A DNA stretch of 7,457 bases from an uncultured Senegalimassilia sp. (GCF_934632265.1 NZ_CAKTYH010000097.1:1-7457); one strand, 5' to 3'; shown: positions 1-6,423, counted from the first letter of the stretch. Numbers and translations are program-made. Notes: a model not told the origin generated them from the sequence alone.

Positions 1-734
1 TCAAGGCCGTTCAGGAGAAGTACCCCGACGTCACCGTTGCCATTACCGGTGGCGGCTCCGGCCAGGGCCTGTCCGACGTGAAGGACGGCAAGGCTCAGAT
101 CGGTCGCTCCGACGTCTTCGCGGAGGAGAAGCTCGATGCCGACGCCGCTGCCAAGCTTGAGGACCACACCGTCGCCGTCGTCGGCATGGGCCCGATCGTC
201 AACGCCGACGTCACCATCGACGACATCAAGCTCGAGGACCTGAAGAAGATCTTCACGGGCGAGATCACCAACTGGAGCGAGGTCGGCGGCGCCGATTCCC
301 CGATCACCGTCATCAACCGCGCTTCCGGCTCCGGCACGCGCGCCACGTTCGAGGACGTCGTCCTGGCAGGCACGAAGGTGCCCGATTCCTTCAAGCCGCA
401 GGAGCAGGATTCCTCGGGCACTGCCGCCAAGATGGTCGCCAGCACCCCCGGCGCCATCTCCTACGTGGCCTTCTCCTACTTCGACAGCAGCTTCAAGGCC
501 CTCAAGGTCGACGGCGTCGAGCCGGACGCGCAAAACGTCGAGGACAACGCGTGGAAGATCTGGTCTTACGAGCACATGTACACCGCCGCCGACCCCGACG
601 AGGCCACGAAGGCGTTCATCGAGTACATGATGGGCGAAGAGGTGCAGGGCGGCCTGGTGGAGCAGCAGGGCTACATCCCCATGTCCGGCATGAAGGTGGA
701 GAAGGACGCTTCCGGCAAGGTCTCCAACAAGTAG
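1..734 (+). CDS. pstS: Phosphate ABC transporter substrate-binding protein PstS (5' truncated)
   Basis: This is the extracytoplasmic phosphate-binding protein that delivers phosphate to PstCA. The reading frame is already open at base 3, so the gene starts upstream; about 243 residues remain and the signal peptide or lipobox lies outside the window. The GTG at 78 is an internal codon, not the start. Three phosphate-site elements are visible: a glycine-rich loop GGGSGQG (48-68), IGRSD whose Asp is codon 111-113, and the loop RASGSGT (318-338), which matches the Arg-x-x-Gly-Ser-Gly-Thr phosphate loop of E. coli PstS. The segment IFTGEITNW (about 249-275) is also typical of the family. The gene stops with TAG, 51 bases before pstC, with no terminator between them. 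What is seen is the motifs and frame; ligand specificity for phosphate follows from the family and neighbours. Confidence 0.96.
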   Translation, partial: KAVQEKYPDVTVAITGGGSGQGLSDVKDGKAQIGRSDVFAEEKLDADAAAKLEDHTVAVVGMGPIVNADVTIDDIKLEDLKKIFTGEITNWSEVGGADSPITVINRASGSGTRATFEDVVLAGTKVPDSFKPQEQDSSGTAAKMVASTPGAISYVAFSYFDSSFKALKVDGVEPDAQNVEDNAWKIWSYEHMYTAADPDEATKAFIEYMMGEEVQGGLVEQQGYIPMSGMKVEKDASGKVSNK

Positions 735-785
735 GTTCGCCATACCCGCATCGAGTCAACTAGTTTCGAAAGGAGACGCGCGCAT
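735..785 (+). promoter_or_regulatory. pstS-pstC spacer with pstC ribosome binding site
   Basis: This 51-base spacer holds a strong Shine-Dalgarno sequence AAAGGAG at 769-775, ten bases before the ATG at 786, which decides the pstC start over the in-frame ATG at 795. An 8-base perfect palindrome AACTAGTT lies at 758-765, next to TTCGAA at 765-770. There is no stem followed by a T-run, so pstS transcription most likely continues into pstC. I see no convincing promoter. Confidence 0.75.
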
Positions 786-1703
786 ATGGCCTTGATGGCG
801 AAAGCACGCGTCGAGCGGGTCGGTCAGGGCGTCACGGGCGCGTGCATCGCGCTCGTGGCGCTTCTTGTCGTCACGCTTGTCGCCATGGTCGCCGGACGCG
901 GTATCGCAACGTTTACCGCCGATGGCATCGACCTCGGTTCGTTTTTGACGGGGACCACGTGGAACCCGCACCAGGAGGACGCGAACGGCATGCCCACGGT
1001 GGGCGCGCTCCCCATGATCGCGGGCTCGTTCTCCGTCACGCTGCTGTCCACGCTGTTCGCGCTTCCCATCGCGTTCGGCAGCGCCATCTTCGTGGTGGAG
1101 GTGGCCCCGCGCTTCGGCCGCCGCGTGTTCCAGCCGCTTCTGGAGCTTTTGGTGGGCATCCCGTCTGTGGTTTACGGTCTTATCGGCTTGACCATCATCG
1201 TGGCCTGGGTGCGCGATGCGGCCGCCGCCATGGGCCAGACCATCACCGGCTTCGGCATCTTCTCGAGCGCCGTGGTGCTGGCAATCATGATCTTGCCGAC
1301 CATCACCAGCTTGTCTATCGACGCGCTGGCCGCGGTGCCGCACGAGTATCGCGAGGGCAGCTACGCGCTGGGCTGCACGCGCTGGCAGACCATCTGGAAC
1401 GTGGTGCTCAAAAGCGCCGCGCCGTCGCTGATGACGGCGGTCATCCTGGGCATGACGCGCGCCTTCGGCGAGGCCCTGGCGGTGCAGATGGTCATCGGCA
1501 ACGCCATCCAGATGCCCTCCGGCCTGTTCACGCCCGCGTCCACGCTGACCAGCGTGCTGACCATGGGCATGGGCAACGAGGCCATGGGCACGGTGTACAA
1601 CGACGTGCTGTGGTCGCTGGCCCTGCTGCTGCTGGCCATGTCTCTCGTGTTCATCATGATCATCCACCTCATCGGTCATAAGGGGGCGGCGAAACGTGGC
1701 TAA
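786..1703 (+). CDS. pstC: Phosphate ABC transporter permease PstC
   Basis: PstC is one of the two membrane subunits of the high-affinity phosphate importer. The 305-residue protein has six likely membrane segments (about residues 18-38, 75-104, 119-142, 156-175, 213-237 and 272-297). The cytoplasmic EAA loop, which docks onto the ATPase, lies at about 186-212 (EYREGSYALGCTRW is its core). The conserved LVGIPSVVYGLIGL stretch (122-135) and TRAFGEALA (224-232) are typical of PstC/PstA permeases. The TWNP element at 58-61, after the first membrane segment, favours PstC over PstA, as does its place directly after pstS. The ATG is set by the AAAGGAG site. Its last 8 bases overlap the pstA start, indicating translational coupling. 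Length is normal for the family. Confidence 0.96.
   Translation: MALMAKARVERVGQGVTGACIALVALLVVTLVAMVAGRGIATFTADGIDLGSFLTGTTWNPHQEDANGMPTVGALPMIAGSFSVTLLSTLFALPIAFGSAIFVVEVAPRFGRRVFQPLLELLVGIPSVVYGLIGLTIIVAWVRDAAAAMGQTITGFGIFSSAVVLAIMILPTITSLSIDALAAVPHEYREGSYALGCTRWQTIWNVVLKSAAPSLMTAVILGMTRAFGEALAVQMVIGNAIQMPSGLFTPASTLTSVLTMGMGNEAMGTVYNDVLWSLALLLLAMSLVFIMIIHLIGHKGAAKRG
1681..1686 (+). promoter_or_regulatory. Ribosome binding site for the GTG start of pstA
   Basis: AGGGGG lies inside the end of pstC, nine bases before the GTG at 1696. This spacing supports GTG as the pstA start over the downstream in-frame ATG at 1711. Confidence 0.6.
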
Positions 1704-2613
1704 CTTCGATATGTCGGCGCACGTGCGCCGTATCAACCGGCAGGACCGCATCGCCACCGGCGTGCTGGTGGGCATCGCCGCCTTCGTCATGCTCATGCTC
1801 GCGGCCATCGTGATCTACATCCTGGTGGCGGGCGCGCCGAAGCTGTTCGACCTGAACTTCCTCACGGGCAAGCCCCAGCAGTTCAAGGAGGGCGGCGGCA
1901 TCGGCCCCGAGCTGTTCAACAGCTTCTACCTGCTGATCCTCACGCTGCTCATCAGCGTGCCGCTTTCCCTGGGCGCGGCCATCTTCCTGTCGCAGTATGC
2001 GCCCGACAACGCCGTCACGGCGATCGCCAAGACCGCCATCGAGACGCTGTCCAGCTTGCCGTCGGTGGTCGTGGGCCTGTTCGGCTTCCTGTTCTTCGTT
2101 CTGTACATGGGGTGGGGCTTCTCCATCATCGCCGGTGCGGTGGCGCTGACCATGTTCAACATCCCCATCCTGGTGCGCGTGATCCAGCAGGCGCTCGAGG
2201 ACGTGCCGCGCAGCCAGCGCGATGCGGGTCTTGCCATGGGCCTGACGCGTTGGGAGACCACCATCCACGTGCTGCTTCCCGCCGCCATGCCCGCCATCGT
2301 CACCGGCGTGGTGCTCTCCGCGGGCCGCGTGTTCGGCGAGGCGGCGGCGCTGATCTTCACCGCCGGCCAGTCCGCCCCGGTGCTCGACTTCACGTGCCTG
2401 GACTTCTCCAGCCCGTCGTGCCCGTGGAACGTGTTCCGCCCGGCCGAGACCCTGGCCGTGCATATCTGGAAGATCAACAGCGAGGGCGTCGTGCCCGACC
2501 TGACGGCCATCTCCAACGGCACCGCGGCCGTGCTCATGGTGTGCATCCTGGCGTTCAACATCTTGGCACGCGTGATCGGCAAGTATCTGGAAAGGAGGCT
2601 GACCAGCGAATGA
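1696..2613 (+). CDS. pstA: Phosphate ABC transporter permease PstA
   Basis: PstA is the second channel subunit and pairs with PstC. The 305-residue protein shows six likely membrane segments (about 22-45, 75-99, 119-138, 142-162, 200-222 and 276-296). FLTGKPQ followed by GGGIGPELFNS (55-77) and LSSLPSVVVGLFGF (118-131) are PstA-like, and the EAA loop is at about 170-196 (RSQRDAGLAMGLTRW). The loop between segments five and six (about 223-275) is long and contains two cysteines, C234 and C242. The start is GTG with AGGGGG nine bases upstream; it overlaps the pstC end by 8 bases. The stop overlaps the next ATG as ATGA, so pstA and the first pstB are probably translated together. Assignment as PstA rather than a second PstC rests on these motifs and gene order. 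Confidence 0.95.
   Translation: MANFDMSAHVRRINRQDRIATGVLVGIAAFVMLMLAAIVIYILVAGAPKLFDLNFLTGKPQQFKEGGGIGPELFNSFYLLILTLLISVPLSLGAAIFLSQYAPDNAVTAIAKTAIETLSSLPSVVVGLFGFLFFVLYMGWGFSIIAGAVALTMFNIPILVRVIQQALEDVPRSQRDAGLAMGLTRWETTIHVLLPAAMPAIVTGVVLSAGRVFGEAAALIFTAGQSAPVLDFTCLDFSSPSCPWNVFRPAETLAVHIWKINSEGVVPDLTAISNGTAAVLMVCILAFNILARVIGKYLERRLTSE
2591..2598 (+). promoter_or_regulatory. Ribosome binding site of the first pstB
   Basis: AAAGGAGG, inside the end of pstA and eleven bases before the ATG at 2610, fixes the start of the first pstB. The same frame is open upstream to about 2112, but that part only shadows pstA. Confidence 0.65.
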
Positions 2614-3434
2614 GCAGGGAAAACGAAACGGTAGGCGCCGCAGCGCCCCAGGCGGGGAGCGACCGGTCCGCCAGCGGCGTGCTTCTGAGCACGCGCGATC
2701 TGACCGTATGCTACGGGAGCAACGAGGCCCTGCATCCCACGTCGCTCGACTTCGCGGCGGGGCAGGTGACGGCGCTGATCGGCCCGTCGGGTTGCGGCAA
2801 GTCCACGTTTTTGCGCTGCCTCAACCTTATGAACCGCGAGATCCCCAAGTGCAAGATCGGCGGCGAGGTGCTCTACCACGGCCGCAACATCAACACGCGC
2901 AAGGAGAACCTGTTCGAGCTGCGCAAATCCATCGGCATGGTGTTCCAGCAACCCACGCCGTTCCGCAAGTCCATCCGCGACAACATCCTGTTCGCCCCCA
3001 AGCGCCATGGTCTGGTCAGCGGCAAGGAGGATTGCGATGCGCTGGTGGAGCAGAGCCTGCGCGCCGGCGCGCTGTGGGACGAGGTGCGCGACAAGCTCGA
3101 CGAGAGCGCCTATGCCCTCTCCGGTGGCCAGCAGCAGCGCCTGTGCATCGCCCGCACGCTTGCGATGCACCCCGACGTGGTGCTGTTCGACGAGCCGTGC
3201 AGCGCGCTTGACCCCATCTCCACGTTCACGGTGGAGGAGACCATCCGCTCCATCGCCGAGTCGGGCATCTGCGCCATCATCGTGACGCACAACATGGAGC
3301 AGGCGACGCGCGTTTCCGACAACACGGCGTTTTTCTACGTGGGCGATATGGTGGAGACCGGCCCCACCAAACGCCTGTTCAGCCAGCCGGAGGATAAGCG
3401 TTTGCAAGACTATCTGACGGGAAGGTTCGGCTGA
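2610..3434 (+). CDS. pstB: Phosphate ABC transporter ATP-binding protein PstB, first copy
   Basis: This is an ATPase of the phosphate importer, acting on the cytoplasmic face with PstC and PstA. The 274-residue protein has all ABC motifs: Walker [10 protein letters not shown] (58-66), Q-loop FQQP (112-115), signature LSGGQ (170-174), Walker B VVLFDEP (190-196), D-loop SALD (198-201) and switch His227 in VTHNM. The end YLTGRFG is typical of PstB. A polar N-terminal extension of about 23 residues precedes the ABC fold. Two small departures from the usual PstB wording are a Cys at 197 (DEPCSALD, usually DEPTSALD) and TPFRKSI after the Q-loop, where TPFPMSI-like text is common. The ATG overlaps the pstA stop by 4 bases. 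A second pstB follows after only 4 bases. All catalytic residues are kept, so it is probably active. Confidence 0.95.
   Translation: MSRENETVGAAAPQAGSDRSASGVLLSTRDLTVCYGSNEALHPTSLDFAAGQVTALIGPSGCGKSTFLRCLNLMNREIPKCKIGGEVLYHGRNINTRKENLFELRKSIGMVFQQPTPFRKSIRDNILFAPKRHGLVSGKEDCDALVEQSLRAGALWDEVRDKLDESAYALSGGQQQRLCIARTLAMHPDVVLFDEPCSALDPISTFTVEETIRSIAESGICAIIVTHNMEQATRVSDNTAFFYVGDMVETGPTKRLFSQPEDKRLQDYLTGRFG
3120..3151 (+). repeat. 32-base exact repeat, copy 1 (pstB signature region)
   Basis: This block, coding the [11 protein letters not shown] part of the ABC signature in the first pstB, is identical base for base to 3934-3965 in the second pstB, 814 bases downstream. Another exact block of 23 bases (3075-3097 and 3889-3911) has the same offset, so the copies are collinear. 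Confidence 0.85.
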
Positions 3435-3435
3435 T
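3408..3435 (+). repeat. 28-base gene-end repeat, copy 1
   Basis: The end of the first pstB (codons for DYLTGRFG plus stop) matches 4219-4246 at 26 of 28 bases. The repeat contains GGAAGG, so each copy carries both the PstB C-terminus and a ribosome site for the gene that follows. Confidence 0.8.
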
Positions 3436-3438
3436 CAT

Positions 3439-4245
3439 ATGACCGATTTCGAAAACGAGCAGGGTGCGGCGGCGCGCGATGCGGGCGCCCAGGCCGACGA
3501 GCCCATGATCTCCATCCGCGATTTCAACCTGTGGTACGGCGATTTTCAGGCGCTTAAGGGGGTTACGCTCGACATCCCGAAAAACCGCGCAACGGCGTTC
3601 ATCGGGCCTTCCGGCTGCGGCAAGTCCACGCTGCTGCGCACCTTCAACCGCATGTGCGACTTCGTTCCCACCGTGCGCACCGAAGGCGCCATCGAGGTGG
3701 CAGGGCGCGACATCTTCAGCGGCGATGCCAACGAGCTGCGCGTGAGGGTGGGCATGGTGTTCCAGCACCCCAATCCGTTCCCTATGTCCATCCGCGACAA
3801 CATCCTGTACGGTCCGCGCCGCATGCGCAGGCTCGGTCGCGCCGAGGCCGACGAGTTGGTGGAGGAGTGCCTGCGCGATGCCGGCCTATGGGACGAGGTG
3901 CGCGACAAGCTGGGCCAATCGGGCCTGGGGCTTTCCGGTGGCCAGCAGCAGCGCCTGTGCATCGCGCGCGCTTTGGCCACGAAGCCCGAGGTGCTGCTCA
4001 TGGACGAACCCACGAGCGCCCTCGACCCCATCTCCACGGCGCTCGTCGAGGAGCTGATGGTGCAGCTCGCCCGCGAGCGCACCGTGGTGGTGGTCACGCA
4101 CAACATGCAGCAGGCCACGCGCGTGGCCGACAAGACGGCCTTCTTCTACCTGGGAGAGCTGGTGGAATCCGGGCCGACCAAGCAGCTGTTCGGCAATCCC
4201 GTGCAGCAGAAGACGAAAGACTATCTGACAGGAAGGTTCAGCTGA
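3439..4245 (+). CDS. pstB: Phosphate ABC transporter ATP-binding protein PstB, second copy
   Basis: This second PstB ATPase has 268 residues and complete motifs: Walker [10 protein letters not shown] (56-64), Q-loop Q109 in [12 protein letters not shown], signature LSGGQ (165-169), Walker B VLLMDE (185-190), D-loop SALD and switch His221. It is closer to the canonical PstB wording ([17 protein letters not shown]) than the copy before it. An acidic N-terminal extension of about 22 residues precedes the ABC fold. It starts 4 bases after the first pstB, with GGAAGG at 3420-3425, 13 bases upstream, a long spacing. Its stop overlaps the phoU ATG by one base (TGATG). Shared exact DNA blocks show that the two pstB genes arose by tandem duplication or undergo exchange. 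Tandem pstB genes are known elsewhere, for example in Bacillus subtilis. Whether the dimer in vivo is mixed or homomeric cannot be seen. Confidence 0.95.
   Translation: MTDFENEQGAAARDAGAQADEPMISIRDFNLWYGDFQALKGVTLDIPKNRATAFIGPSGCGKSTLLRTFNRMCDFVPTVRTEGAIEVAGRDIFSGDANELRVRVGMVFQHPNPFPMSIRDNILYGPRRMRRLGRAEADELVEECLRDAGLWDEVRDKLGQSGLGLSGGQQQRLCIARALATKPEVLLMDEPTSALDPISTALVEELMVQLARERTVVVVTHNMQQATRVADKTAFFYLGELVESGPTKQLFGNPVQQKTKDYLTGRFS
3934..3965 (+). repeat. 32-base exact repeat, copy 2 (pstB signature region)
   Basis: This is the second copy of the block at 3120-3151, in the ABC signature of the second pstB. Identity reaches third codon positions, so it exceeds what protein conservation alone requires. 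Confidence 0.85.
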
Positions 4246-4246
4246 T
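4219..4246 (+). repeat. 28-base gene-end repeat, copy 2, with phoU ribosome site
   Basis: This is the second copy of 3408-3435. Its GGAAGG (4231-4236) sits eight bases before the phoU ATG at 4245, a good distance. In the first copy the same element is 13 bases from its start codon. Confidence 0.8.
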
Positions 4247-4925
4247 GAAGACCCGTACCCGTTACATCAACAAGCTGGAGGAGCTGGGCGCGCTGGTCAA
4301 TCAGCTGTCCGAGAAGACGGTGCTCGATGTTCGGGCCGCGGGTCGTGCGCTTGCCGGCGACGCCGATGCCTCCGAAAGCGTGCTTTCCGGCAGCAAGGCG
4401 GCGCGCAGGCTGCGCGAGGCCATCGAGGACGGCTGCCTTGACATCATGCTCATGCAGCAACCGCTGGTGGCGGATGATCTGCGGGAAGTGACCGGCGCGT
4501 TTCGCCTGGTCAGCGACTTGGCGCATATCGACGAGATGACGCGCGACGTTGCGTACCTCTCCCAGCAGCTCACGCCGAAGGCCGTCTCGCACCTGCAGAG
4601 CGAGTTCGCCGAGGCCACCGACAAGGTGTCGAACATGGTCTCGCTTGCCACGAAGGCGTTCTCCCAGGCGGATGCCGCGCTTGCCCAGCGCGTGTTCGCC
4701 ATGGACGACGGGGTGGACGAACTGTACGATCGCTGCGAACAGGTGGTGGTCGACCTGATCCGCAGCGAGACGCAGGGCGCCAGCCATCTGCCGGAGCTGC
4801 TCATGGTGGCGAAGTACTTCGAGCGCATGGGCGACGATGCCGAGCGCATCGCAAGCTGGGCCGTTTTCCGCGCAACGGGCGAGCATACGCTAAACTCTGC
4901 GGGTAAGGAAAACGCCGAAGGGTAG
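4245..4925 (+). CDS. phoU: Phosphate signalling/transport regulator PhoU
   Basis: PhoU is a cytoplasmic helical protein that connects the Pst transporter to the PhoR-type kinase and dampens phosphate uptake and signalling. The 226-residue length fits the family (two similar three-helix bundles). The second metal-binding motif is intact: FERMGDDAERIA, with E193 and D197. The matching place in the first half reads DLAHIDEMTRDVA (91-103), where the expected Glu and Asp of the E-x-x-x-D motif are A93 and E97, so this half is degenerate. The ATG overlaps the second pstB stop by one base (TGATG) and has GGAAGG eight bases upstream; the same frame is open further upstream but there only shadows pstB. 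The C-terminal tail (about 212-226) is polar and probably disordered. Function is inferred from family and from its usual place after pstB. Confidence 0.94.
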   Translation: MKTRTRYINKLEELGALVNQLSEKTVLDVRAAGRALAGDADASESVLSGSKAARRLREAIEDGCLDIMLMQQPLVADDLREVTGAFRLVSDLAHIDEMTRDVAYLSQQLTPKAVSHLQSEFAEATDKVSNMVSLATKAFSQADAALAQRVFAMDDGVDELYDRCEQVVVDLIRSETQGASHLPELLMVAKYFERMGDDAERIASWAVFRATGEHTLNSAGKENAEG

Positions 4926-4996
4926 CGCACCGCGGCAGCGGGGCGCAGGGTTCGCGGCGCTGCTGGCGTTTCGGCTGTGGAAGGGGTGCGTGGCAG
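4926..4996 (+). other. phoU to response regulator spacer with GC-rich inverted repeat
   Basis: This 71-base gap is the longest in the window. Bases 4933-4940 can pair with 4958-4965 (8 pairs, one G-U), and 4944-4946 with 4954-4956 inside the loop. No T-run follows, so it does not look like an ordinary intrinsic terminator; it could be a partial attenuator, an RNA-processing site, or chance in GC-rich DNA. GGAAGGGG at 4979-4986, ten bases before GTG 4997, is the ribosome site of the next gene. I see no clear -35/-10 pair or repeated Pho-box units. Confidence 0.4.
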
Positions 4997-5707
4997 GTGG
5001 CTGTCTACTATGTCGAGGACGATGAGAACATCCGTCAGCTGGTGCTGTACGCCTTGACGCAGTCGGGCATCCAGGCCGAAGGGCAGCCTGATGACGCGGC
5101 GTTTCGCGCCGCATGCGCCAAAGGCATCCCGGACGTGGTGATTTTGGACATCATGCTGCCCGACGTCGACGGCCTGGAGATCCTCAAGCGCATCCGCAAC
5201 ACGCCTGGCAAGCTTTCCCGCGTGCCCGTTATGATGGTCACGGCTAAAAACTCGGAGCTGGACATCGTGCGGGCGCTGGATGCGGGGGCGGATGAGTATA
5301 TTACGAAGCCCTTCGGCATGATGGAGATGGTAAGCCGCGTGCGAGCCATGCTGCGCCGCGCCCCCGATTGGGGAGGCGACCGTAGCGAGGACGTGCAGAG
5401 CCTGGGCGCCCTTTCCCTGGATTTCCAGGCGCGCGAGCTGTTCGTCGATGGTGCGCCCGTTGCGCTCACCATGCGCGAGTTCGATTTGCTGGCGTACATG
5501 ATGCGCCACCCCGGCGTCGTGCTGTCGCGCGAGAAGCTCCTGCAAAACGTGTGGGGCTGGGATTTCAGCGGCGGAAGCCGCACGGTCGACATGCACGTGC
5601 TCACGCTTCGGCAAAAGCTCGGCGAGCATGCCGATGCCGTGGAGACGGTGCGTGGGGTCGGCTATCGTTTGGTGGGCCCGCGTCCGGACGATTCTGTTAT
5701 GGGATAA
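4997..5707 (+). CDS. PhoB/OmpR-family response regulator, first of a tandem pair
   Basis: This is a DNA-binding response regulator of 236 residues. The receiver domain (about 3-121) has the acidic cluster E7-D8-D9, phospho-acceptor D51 in VILDIMLPDVDG, T82 and K104 in TKPFG, so the phosphorylation site is complete. A linker at about 122-134 leads to an OmpR/PhoB winged-helix domain (about 135-227) with EFDLLAYMM, the recognition helix region RTVDMHVLTLRQKL and the hairpin end VRGVGYRL. The start is GTG; in-frame codons just upstream offer no better start and GGAAGGGG lies ten bases before it. It sits 71 bases after phoU and 12 bases before a close paralogue. Context suggests control of the phosphate regulon, but which of the pair is the PhoB equivalent cannot be decided from sequence, so no symbol is given. 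Confidence 0.93.
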   Translation: MAVYYVEDDENIRQLVLYALTQSGIQAEGQPDDAAFRAACAKGIPDVVILDIMLPDVDGLEILKRIRNTPGKLSRVPVMMVTAKNSELDIVRALDAGADEYITKPFGMMEMVSRVRAMLRRAPDWGGDRSEDVQSLGALSLDFQARELFVDGAPVALTMREFDLLAYMMRHPGVVLSREKLLQNVWGWDFSGGSRTVDMHVLTLRQKLGEHADAVETVRGVGYRLVGPRPDDSVMG

Positions 5708-5708
5708 C

Positions 5709-5714
5709 GAGGTG
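5709..5714 (+). promoter_or_regulatory. Ribosome binding site of the second response regulator
   Basis: GAGGTG, five bases before the ATG at 5720 and immediately after the previous stop, supports this start and joint transcription of the two regulators. Confidence 0.5.
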
Positions 5715-5719
5715 CAAGC

Positions 5720-6412
5720 ATGATCTACTATTTGGAAGACGACACGAATATCCGCGATTTGACGGTGTACGCGCTCAAGCAGGCGGGCCTTGAGGCGGCG
5801 GGCTTCGCCCATGCCGGCGACTTCTTCGATGCTTGCCGAGAATCGCTTCCCGACCTGGTGTTGCTCGACATCATGCTGCCCGAGGTCGACGGGCTCGAGG
5901 TCCTTCGCCGCCTGCGCGAGGACCCGGCCACCAAGTTCCTTCCCGTCATGATGCTCACGGCGAAAGGCACCGAGTTCGACAAGGTCAGCGGCCTTGACGC
6001 CGGCGCCGATGATTACCTGGCCAAACCCTTCGGCATGATGGAGCTGGTCAGCCGCGTGAACGCCCTTTTGCGCCGTGCTGCGGCGCCCACCGCGCCCGCC
6101 GGCGATGTGCTGGAGTGCGGGCCTATCGAGCTGCGCGTGCTCGAGCACACCGTTTCCGCGGGCGGCGTCCCCGTCGAGCTCACGCTCAAGGAGTTCGATC
6201 TGCTGCGCGCGCTGCTGCGCAACGCCGGGCGCGTGCTGTCGCGCGGCCAGCTGCTCGAGGATGTGTGGGGCATGACGTTCGTGGGCGAGACGCGCACCGT
6301 CGACGTGCACATCCAAACCTTGCGTCAGAAGCTCTCCGCCGCATGCCCGGGCGCCGATGCCTGCATCAAGACCGTGCGCGGCGTGGGCTATAGCATCAGG
6401 CAGCCGGAATAG
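5720..6412 (+). CDS. PhoB/OmpR-family response regulator, second of a tandem pair
   Basis: This 230-residue response regulator resembles the preceding gene closely: by hand count about 70 of roughly 120 receiver positions are identical. The receiver (about 1-119) has E6-D7-D8, phospho-acceptor D50 in LLDIMLPEVDG, T80 and K102 in AKPFG. An Ala/Pro-rich linker (about 120-129) leads to the winged-helix domain (about 130-227) with ELTLKEFDLL, recognition region RTVDVHIQTLRQKL and VRGVGYSI. It lies 12 bases after its paralogue and 11 bases before the kinase, so it is the regulator directly paired with the sensor and the likelier PhoB/PhoP equivalent. That assignment is inference. It uses ATG with GAGGTG upstream. 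Both functional domains are intact. Confidence 0.93.
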   Translation: MIYYLEDDTNIRDLTVYALKQAGLEAAGFAHAGDFFDACRESLPDLVLLDIMLPEVDGLEVLRRLREDPATKFLPVMMLTAKGTEFDKVSGLDAGADDYLAKPFGMMELVSRVNALLRRAAAPTAPAGDVLECGPIELRVLEHTVSAGGVPVELTLKEFDLLRALLRNAGRVLSRGQLLEDVWGMTFVGETRTVDVHIQTLRQKLSAACPGADACIKTVRGVGYSIRQPE

Positions 6413-6416
6413 GGGT
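6411..6416 (+). promoter_or_regulatory. Ribosome binding site of the sensor kinase
   Basis: AGGGGT overlaps the stop of the second response regulator (TAG at 6410-6412) and lies seven bases before the ATG at 6424, supporting this start and translation coupled to the regulator. Confidence 0.5.
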
Positions 6417-6423
6417 TTGCGCA

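Noticed and set aside
735..741. GTTCGCC resembling one unit of a Streptomyces-type PHO box
   Set aside because: PHO boxes need at least two direct repeats at fixed spacing; no second unit follows, and the site lies inside the transcription unit.
758..770. AACTAGTT palindrome next to TTCGAA before pstC
   Set aside because: It is too short for a confident operator call, no second copy was noticed, and no T-run makes it a terminator.
842..1681. A 279-codon plus-strand frame within pstC
   Set aside because: It overlaps almost all of pstC in another frame and has Arg/His-rich composition with no motifs, while pstC has clear membrane segments and permease motifs.
2112..2609. A possible N-terminal extension of the first pstB reaching back into pstA
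   Set aside because: The stretch shadows pstA in another frame and reads as Arg/His-rich nonsense. The ATG at 2610 with AAAGGAGG and the 4-base overlap is the natural start.
1926..3407. A 493-codon minus-strand open frame opposite pstA and the first pstB
   Set aside because: It lies opposite two well-supported plus-strand genes, has low-complexity composition and no known motifs; the same holds for the minus-strand frames at 756-1808, 1669-2463 and 6388-7455.
3654..4244. A possible N-terminal extension of phoU reaching back into the second pstB
   Set aside because: This part also shadows an overlapping ABC gene. The PhoU fold begins at MKTRTRY from the ATG at 4245, giving the family's usual length.
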